Shown: positions 58,799 to 64,000 of the stretch, piece after piece | How the letters are laid out: each line of letters opens with the position of its first letter | How positions within the stretch are numbered: the stretch's first letter is position 1 | Assembly: GCA_033296885.1 (NCBI GenBank) | Contig: MU863920.1 | Coordinates: 1 to 64,000 of the forward strand | Direction: 5' to 3' | Source of the DNA: Triangularia verruculosa | Lineage: Eukaryota > Ascomycota > Sordariomycetes > Sordariales > Podosporaceae | DNA: 64,000 nucleotides | Program-made: the position numbers and the translations under genes | The notes under the pieces: generated by a model | What the model was told of the DNA's origin: nothing | Databases searched by the model: none | The model's input: only the letters and a program-made list of their open reading frames with translations

Positions 58799-60118
58799 TC
58801 AAAGCCATGCCTTGACGACAACACCAGCAGACCCTGTGGTATTTGACTGCGTCACACGCTGAAGAATGCTCAAGGCCTGGGTTCCAAGATACAACGGTGT
58901 CTTTATCCTTTGCGCCTCCTCCACCGCTGCCTTCAGCCCGTCGAAAATACCCGTAAGGCTTGTTTCCCCAGCTGCAGCATCACCAGCGCCCCCCCTGATC
59001 TCCTTGATGATGGCAGGCCCAAGCTTCTCCAACACTTTGCTTCCTCCAGCAGCGTTGACACAGAGATCAAGCACCTGGTCCAGATCGAGGTTCACAGCAT
59101 GGGCAAAAGCAAGAGATTCTGCAGCAGCACAAAGCAGGATGCCCCTCATCAAATCCAGCACCAAACAAGTCTTCTCCTCTTCCGACTCGGCTGTGCCGTG
59201 TACTGGCCCAACCTTGCCATTTCCTTCCGTATACAGCCTCACCAAACTGCTGTCATCATCCATCGCCCACCCTCTGCCAATAGCAGTGAAGTAAATCTGC
59301 TCCGCTGTGTTCGTCATTGGGGTTGCGAACGAACTTCTCCTTCCTTCAGAAGTAATGATACTCGTGTCCTTGACAATGATCTGCACCGCGCTGGCAACAG
59401 GTTGGAACTGGGTGAATATCCTCGGCGTTCTGTGCTCGAACATGAAGTTCCAAGCATCAGACTCCAGCACTGCTTTCTGAGCCTTGGCAAGATTCAGTCC
59501 CAACCTCTCAGCAAAGCCCATAACTTCGCTGGCACCAAGAATTTGGTTTGCTGCCAGAACCTGGTGGACCATCTTCATGTTGCTACCAGCGCCGATGCCA
59601 CCTTCAACAATATACAACTTGGCCGGGTCTGACAACTCAGCCAGAAGGGCCCTTCCTTTCTCCAGAGCTGCAGCTGACATGCCCGCCATGATGGAAAGGG
59701 TGCCATCTGCGGCTCTGGCAGCTCCTCCAGAGACAGGACTGTCAACCAGGAGAATGTCGCTGCGGCCGATGCTGTTGAGCTGGGCCTGGAGGGCCTGGAC
59801 GTAGTCACAGGGAACCGTGGAGCAGAGCAAGACAACTGCTCCTTGAGGAAGCTGAGGGACGGCAGCATTGGGGCCATCTAGGAGGACGGACTGGGCTTGC
59901 TGAGCAGTGGCGACCATGACCACAACGTGCTGCTTGTTGAGAACGGCGTCCGCGGGAGTCGTGGCTGTCAACCCACCAGCTTCCTCGAAGCGCTTGAGAG
60001 TTGGTGCCCAGACATCAAACCCGGTTACTGGGTAGCCCTGCTTGATGAGGTGGGTGGCCATGCCAAAGCCCATGGCTCCGAGGCCAATGAAGGCGACATG
60101 CGGTTTCTGGTCGGCCAT
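58799..60118 (-). CDS. NAD-dependent beta-hydroxyacid dehydrogenase, L-threonate-dehydrogenase-like
   Basis: A single-exon frame of 439 residues starting at MADQKPHVAFIGLGAMG; the in-frame extension to 60319 lacks family support. The Rossmann fold has GLGAMGFGM and an acidic residue binding the NAD ribose (FDVW), so NAD is preferred. The substrate loop is DSPVSGGAARAADGTLSIM and the catalytic lysine is K182 (GSNMKMVHQVLAANQ). This is the 3-hydroxyisobutyrate/6-phosphogluconate dehydrogenase superfamily. The protein is about 140 residues longer than single-domain members because a second helical domain follows (LDLMRGILLCAAAESLAFAH), as in LtnD-like enzymes that oxidise L-threonate at C2. It diverges from the aldolase gene. 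Substrate could instead be another small hydroxyacid or a tetronate. Confidence 0.88.
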   Translation of the reverse strand: MADQKPHVAFIGLGAMGFGMATHLIKQGYPVTGFDVWAPTLKRFEEAGGLTATTPADAVLNKQHVVVMVATAQQAQSVLLDGPNAAVPQLPQGAVVLLCSTVPCDYVQALQAQLNSIGRSDILLVDSPVSGGAARAADGTLSIMAGMSAAALEKGRALLAELSDPAKLYIVEGGIGAGSNMKMVHQVLAANQILGASEVMGFAERLGLNLAKAQKAVLESDAWNFMFEHRTPRIFTQFQPVASAVQIIVKDTSIITSEGRRSSFATPMTNTAEQIYFTAIGRGWAMDDDSSLVRLYTEGNGKVGPVHGTAESEEEKTCLVLDLMRGILLCAAAESLAFAHAVNLDLDQVLDLCVNAAGGSKVLEKLGPAIIKEIRGGAGDAAAGETSLTGIFDGLKAAVEEAQRIKTPLYLGTQALSILQRVTQSNTTGSAGVVVKAWL

Positions 60119-60955
60119 GATGGTGATGGATGTTGGCTTCGAGGTGTAACAAGTGAAAGGCCCAGGGGTAGTTGGTGTAGGTGACAATGAATTGAGCCAA
60201 GACTTTCTAGCTACACAATATAACCCAAGACAGGGAGTAAGGGGGTGGTCAAGATCTGGAACAAAACACTTCGAAATGATCTCTGACCCTCGGCCTTCCA
60301 GTCCAATCGGCGGCCCCAAGAAGACATGTTTGGGATCATATTGTTCCCTTTGGACATCGTGTTACGCCTTCCTATGCCGAGACCCGTCCGGATGAAGTCC
60401 CAAGTCTCACGTAAAGTTCCACGGGAGTTGGTCACTGACCCACGTTTCTTAGCTCAAAGTCCTCATGAGCTTCCCCGCTTTGGAAAGTTTGCACCTCAAC
60501 TTTGAAGATTGATTCACCCCCTCAATCCTCCACCACCATGCGGCAGAGCCAATCATGACGTGACTCCCCGTCCCCGCAGGCGGCTGCCGCATTTTGGCTA
60601 ATATGCATTCACCACTTGCGCCGGCGCATCACTGCATCCCGTCACCCGGCCTTGGCAGGTCAATCACCAATTCATCCCATATTGAGGAACCCGGGCCGGC
60701 AAATCTCTCGGGTCATCTAACCACGACAGTTGAAAAGTTCCCCGATGATATTCCGATGGGTTGATTTCCGTTGAGCGTGTTTTCTTTGGCCAGTGGTTTT
60801 CAGGGGGTTATTAAGCTGAGAACTTACAACATCTTGCACTTGGTCTTGGCTATCGTCACTGGCATCACTTATCAGAGCATCACCACTATCATTTCACATC
60901 ACCACCCACTGCCTCACCCTCATTCACCAAGGGATCAAACCCACCAATCGTGACA
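60119..60955. promoter_or_regulatory. divergent promoter region (dehydrogenase / aldolase)
   Basis: 837 bp separate the divergent starts. Together with the region at 56125-56667, this gives the sugar cluster two bidirectional promoters, a frequent design for co-regulated fungal pathways. Several CGG/CCG-containing words occur, as many zinc-cluster factors require, but no clear operator stands out. Confidence 0.5.
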
Positions 60956-61825
60956 ATGGCACCCAGACCACCCTTCTCAGAGAATCGCTCCATGAGCATT
61001 CTCAACAAAGCCCTCGCCGAGGGCTATGCTGTGCCCGCCATGTGCTGCTACAACATCGAATCCATCATCGCCACCGTCAAAGCCGCCGAAGCAGCCCGCT
61101 CCCCAGCCATGGTCCTGCTCTTCCCCTGGGCAATCCAATACGCCGGTGACGCCCTCGTAAAGGCCGCTGCTGAAGCTGCCCACTCTGCCTCGGTCCCAGT
61201 CTCCCTCCATCTGGACCACTGCCAAACACCCGAGCTCGTCCGCAGGGCAGCTGACATCCCCGACGCTTTTGACAGCATCATGTGCGACATGTCCCACTAC
61301 GAGAAGGAAGAGAACCTCAGACTCACGGCTGAACTGGTCAAATACTGCCACGAGCGAGGAATCGCCGCCGAGGCCGAACCAGGGCGTATCGAAGGTGGTG
61401 AAGACGGTGTGGCCGAGACGGTCGACTTGGAGGGAGTACTCACAACTCCCGAGGAAGCAGAGCTGTTCGTTGCAACAGGCATTGACATGTTGGCGCCGGC
61501 GTTTGGAAACGTACATGGAGAGTATGGACCACGGGGCATCCAGCTCGAGTATGACCGCCTTGATGCGATCAACAAGAAGGTTGGAGACAGGGTGAGGCTT
61601 GTGCTGCATGGCGCCGATCCATTTGATGAGGAGATCTTCAGAAAGTGCATGGCGGCAGGTGTGACAAAGGTGAACATCAACAAGGGGATGAACAATCACT
61701 ATGCGTGGACGCAGGAGAAGATGAGGGGGAAGCCGTTGACGACTGTGATTGAGGCGGGGACAGATGCGATGCAGGCCGCGATTGAGAAATATATGCACTG
61801 GCTGGGAAGTGCCGGGAAGGCTTAG
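60956..61825 (+). CDS. class II (zinc-dependent) ketose-bisphosphate-type aldolase
   Basis: A single-exon frame of 289 residues from the ATG at 60956; the GTG six bases earlier is not a fungal start. Class II signatures are in order: NIESIIATVKAAEAARSPAM, the HLDH motif (H85, catalytic D87, Zn ligand H88), the glutamate loop EAEPGRIEG, Zn ligand H187 in AFGNVHGEYGP, Zn ligand H218 in LVLHGADP, and the phosphate-binding KVNINKGMN. The size matches fructose-bisphosphate or tagatose/ketose aldolases of the FbaA/GatY type. In some eukaryotes a similar aldolase domain is fused to LtnD-like and DUF1537 kinase domains; here it is separate and divergent from the LtnD-like gene. The exact substrate is unknown; a C4-C7 ketose phosphate or oxo-tetronate phosphate is plausible. 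Confidence 0.88.
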   Translation: MAPRPPFSENRSMSILNKALAEGYAVPAMCCYNIESIIATVKAAEAARSPAMVLLFPWAIQYAGDALVKAAAEAAHSASVPVSLHLDHCQTPELVRRAADIPDAFDSIMCDMSHYEKEENLRLTAELVKYCHERGIAAEAEPGRIEGGEDGVAETVDLEGVLTTPEEAELFVATGIDMLAPAFGNVHGEYGPRGIQLEYDRLDAINKKVGDRVRLVLHGADPFDEEIFRKCMAAGVTKVNINKGMNNHYAWTQEKMRGKPLTTVIEAGTDAMQAAIEKYMHWLGSAGKA

Positions 61826-62299
61826 AGTTTTGGGGGGCGGAGAACCTAGAATAGTTGAATTCCATTATGTATTATAGATGCCTAAGATGTCATGATGTTT
61901 TTCTTTGTTGCCTGTTTGGCGTGTAACTGTGGCTGGGGTGAGTGTTGAGGAAGGTCCGTTGGTTCCAAGTGTCTGTATATAAGAAGAAACGACTCCACAA
62001 AGAAAGCCTCCATATAAGCTGTTCGATGAATACTTTGGGAACCTGATTATGTTTATCAACTCTAAACATCGTCACCTTTCAAGTTGTGTTTCTCCGTTCA
62101 ACGACTGCAAAATCGCGGGGTAAAAAGGCAGAACGACAATAGGTACTGCCCCGCCACAAAAGACCACCGCCCCACTCCTTCCCGCTCCAATTCTAATCCC
62201 TGTTGACCGTCGCGTCTTCATCATCGCAACACGCGTCTGGTGTGGTGGGATATCAACTTGAGCATCACCGCCTCAGTTGAACAGCAGTACCGATTCAAA
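61826..62299. other. intergenic region before dim-5
   Basis: 474 nt holding the aldolase 3' untranslated region and the dim-5 promoter. A C-rich segment (about 62147-62190) lies upstream of the ATG. No coding frame is supported. Confidence 0.55.
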
Positions 62300-63374
62300 A
62301 TGGAGGCCGCTACCACACACCATTTCTTCCATCATGGAAAACCAGACGTAATTCTCACCTTTCCCATCTCCCACCAGCTCATCTCACTAACCACTCTCAC
62401 AGACCGACCCCTTAGAAGCGGCAAAATGTCACTGGTGCCAACTCAGGAGCTTCAAAACGCACAAGAAGCTGCCTATTAGCATCGTCAACGAAGAAGACGA
62501 AGAAGTCCTAAACCCGGACTTCAAGTTCATCGACCACTCCATCCCCGCCTCCGACATCCCCATCGCCCCCGCCTCCTTCCGCACCGGCTGCAACTGCCGC
62601 GACGACGAAGATTGCATGTACTCATCCTGCGAATGTCTAGACGAAATGGCTCCCGACTCCGACGAAGACCCTGACGAACCTGTTGTTCCCTCGCGTGGCC
62701 GGAAAAAACAGAAGTTTCAGTATTACTACTCGGGTAGCAAGGCCGGGCTGCTCAAGTCTAGAATCCTCGACAGCCGCGAGCCAATATACGAGTGCCACAA
62801 CGGTTGCAACTGTTCCAAAAACTGCCCCAACCGCGTCGTCGAGCGCGGGAGGACAGTCCCGCTACAAATATTCAGGACAGAAGATCGAGGCTGGGGGGTG
62901 AAATGCCCCGTAGATATAAAAAAGGGCCAATTCGTGGATCGGTACCTTGGGGAGATCATCACCAGCGAGGAGGCTAATCGCCGCAGAGCTGAATCTACCA
63001 TCTCGGACAAGAAGGACGTCTATCTATTTGCGCTTGACAAGTTCTCTGACCCAGAGTCACCTGATCCGTTGCTGAGGATGCAGCCGTTGGAGGTGGACGG
63101 GGAGTGGATGAGTGGGCCAACGAGGTTTATCAACCACAGCTGCGAGCCGAACATGAGGATCTTTGCACGGGTGGGGGATCCGGTGGATAAGCATATCCAT
63201 GATCTGGCGCTGTTTGCGATTAGGGATATCAAGGTGGGGGAGGAGCTGACGTTTGATTATGTGGATGGGGGCCTGGCGGAGGAGGATGCGGGGGGGCTGG
63301 TGCCAGAGGATAAGAAGAAGGATATGACGCCGTGTTTGTGTGAGGCGGACAAGTGTAGGGGGTTTCTGTGGTGA
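62300..63374 (+). CDS. dim-5: histone H3 lysine-9 methyltransferase DIM-5 (SUV39/Clr4 family)
   Basis: Two exons, 62300..62347 and 62403..63374, give 339 residues, close to the Neurospora protein. The 55-nt intron (GTAATT, CTAAC, TCACAG) joins HGKPD to TDPLEAAKCHWCQ. The pre-SET domain has the nine-cysteine zinc cluster (GCNCRDDEDCMYSSCEC, then ECHNGCNCSKNCPN). SET motifs follow: RGWGVKCPVDIKKGQFVDRY (SAM site), RFINHSCEPNM (catalytic core) and GEELTFDYV. The post-SET CLCEADKCRGFLW ends the protein. There is no chromodomain, as in DIM-5. It trimethylates H3K9 in the nucleus, directing HP1 binding and DNA methylation of RIP-mutated DNA in Neurospora. Its presence implies a heterochromatin pathway in this organism. 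It lies near the sugar cluster, without an evident link. Confidence 0.95.
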
Positions 63375-64000
63375 TGTTTGCAAAGAGAGAATGTTCATGT
63401 CATGATATTGTACCTGATGATTGACTGGCCTGCTCTTGGGCTGCAGGAAGTGCATGAGCTGCGGCCGCTTGCTGAGGAATGCGGGGGGCTGCCCTGAAAG
63501 ATCGATCTCGTGGGGCCCATCTCGTCCCGTCATGGGTCAAGGATGGCAGTGACACAATCAGACCTCATCGAGGCTTGCTGATATGTATGTAAATTGTTCT
63601 TGCCTTGAGATAGCCACATGCGAAATCAGGCAAATATTTGAGCTGCTAAGAGCACATGTATAACCTGTCACAATCTGCTGTCCTCATCACCTTAAAACCT
63701 GGTTGATGTTGATGAAGCGAGCAATGCTCCAAGAATAGCTTTTGCTGCTGATGCTCCGGATCCGTGCTCCTGCAGCTGCTCCCCAAACGTCATGCCTTCG
63801 TGTCGACGGAAACACTGTTTCGAACACGAATGCAGAAAACATGTCTGGTGAGGTCTGACACGGTGGAATATTCCGTCTCTTGTCATCGTCTGACAGGGAA
63901 GGTGCTCTCATGTCCTCAACGCTAAGCCAAAATCTCGAACGACCCCAGGCCGCCCGGGGCCTAGCCCCGCAAAGCTAGCCCCACTACGTGCAACCAATGG
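63375..64000. other. gene-free right end of the window
   Basis: 626 nt downstream of dim-5 containing its 3' untranslated region. Short frames on both strands have no recognisable features. Confidence 0.55.

Noticed and set aside
1..64000. CRISPR arrays, bacterial operons, insertion sequences or intact transposons
   Set aside because: The window is fungal; no spaced direct-repeat array, transposase, reverse transcriptase or terminal inverted repeats were recognised.

Overview
The window is nuclear DNA of a filamentous ascomycete, most likely a sordariomycete of the Sordariales type. The reasons are short introns (about 50-75 nt) with GTAAGT-like donors, GCTAAC branch sites and YAG acceptors, an AA9 polysaccharide monooxygenase, annexin XIV, a DIM-5 H3K9 methyltransferase, NACHT-type STAND proteins and a tRNA-Leu with a small intron. 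All gene models below were spliced by hand, matching donor, branch site, acceptor and reading phase.

Layout. About 2.5-14 kb: a long coiled-coil protein of unknown function, a zinc-finger protein and a YGAP-repeat annexin. About 14.7-23 kb: a small secreted protein, a 2-oxoglutarate/Fe(II) oxygenase that matches ethylene-forming enzyme at every catalytic and L-arginine-binding position, an AA9 monooxygenase and tRNA-Leu(UAG), separated by long gene-free stretches. About 23-39 kb, an accessory block: a 2191-residue STAND/TPR protein, a broken GMC oxidoreductase, an MFS transporter and a second STAND (NACHT) protein. About 40-54 kb: a large RRM protein whose second RRM is interrupted by a Gly/Asn/Pro repeat domain, an Ish1/Msc1 stress protein, an F-box-like protein whose intron holds an antisense protease-propeptide-like fragment, and a membrane protein with a zinc finger.

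About 54-62 kb: a compact sugar-phosphate cluster with a triosephosphate-isomerase homologue, RpiB-type isomerase, dihydroxyacetone-kinase-family kinase, L-threonate-dehydrogenase-like enzyme and class II aldolase. Two divergent promoters join four of these genes. The kinase, TIM and RpiB trio is the set known from erythritol/L-erythrulose catabolism (L-erythrulose to L-erythrulose-1-P to D-erythrulose-4-P to D-erythrose-4-P). The dehydrogenase and aldolase add what may be an entry or exit route for C4 sugar acids. This cluster and the ethylene-forming-enzyme homologue are the most interesting content. dim-5 closes the window; it serves heterochromatin and DNA methylation and looks unrelated to the cluster.

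Limits: no database search was run. Family assignments rest on motif recognition, starts rest on ATG context, and substrate assignments in the sugar cluster are inferred.
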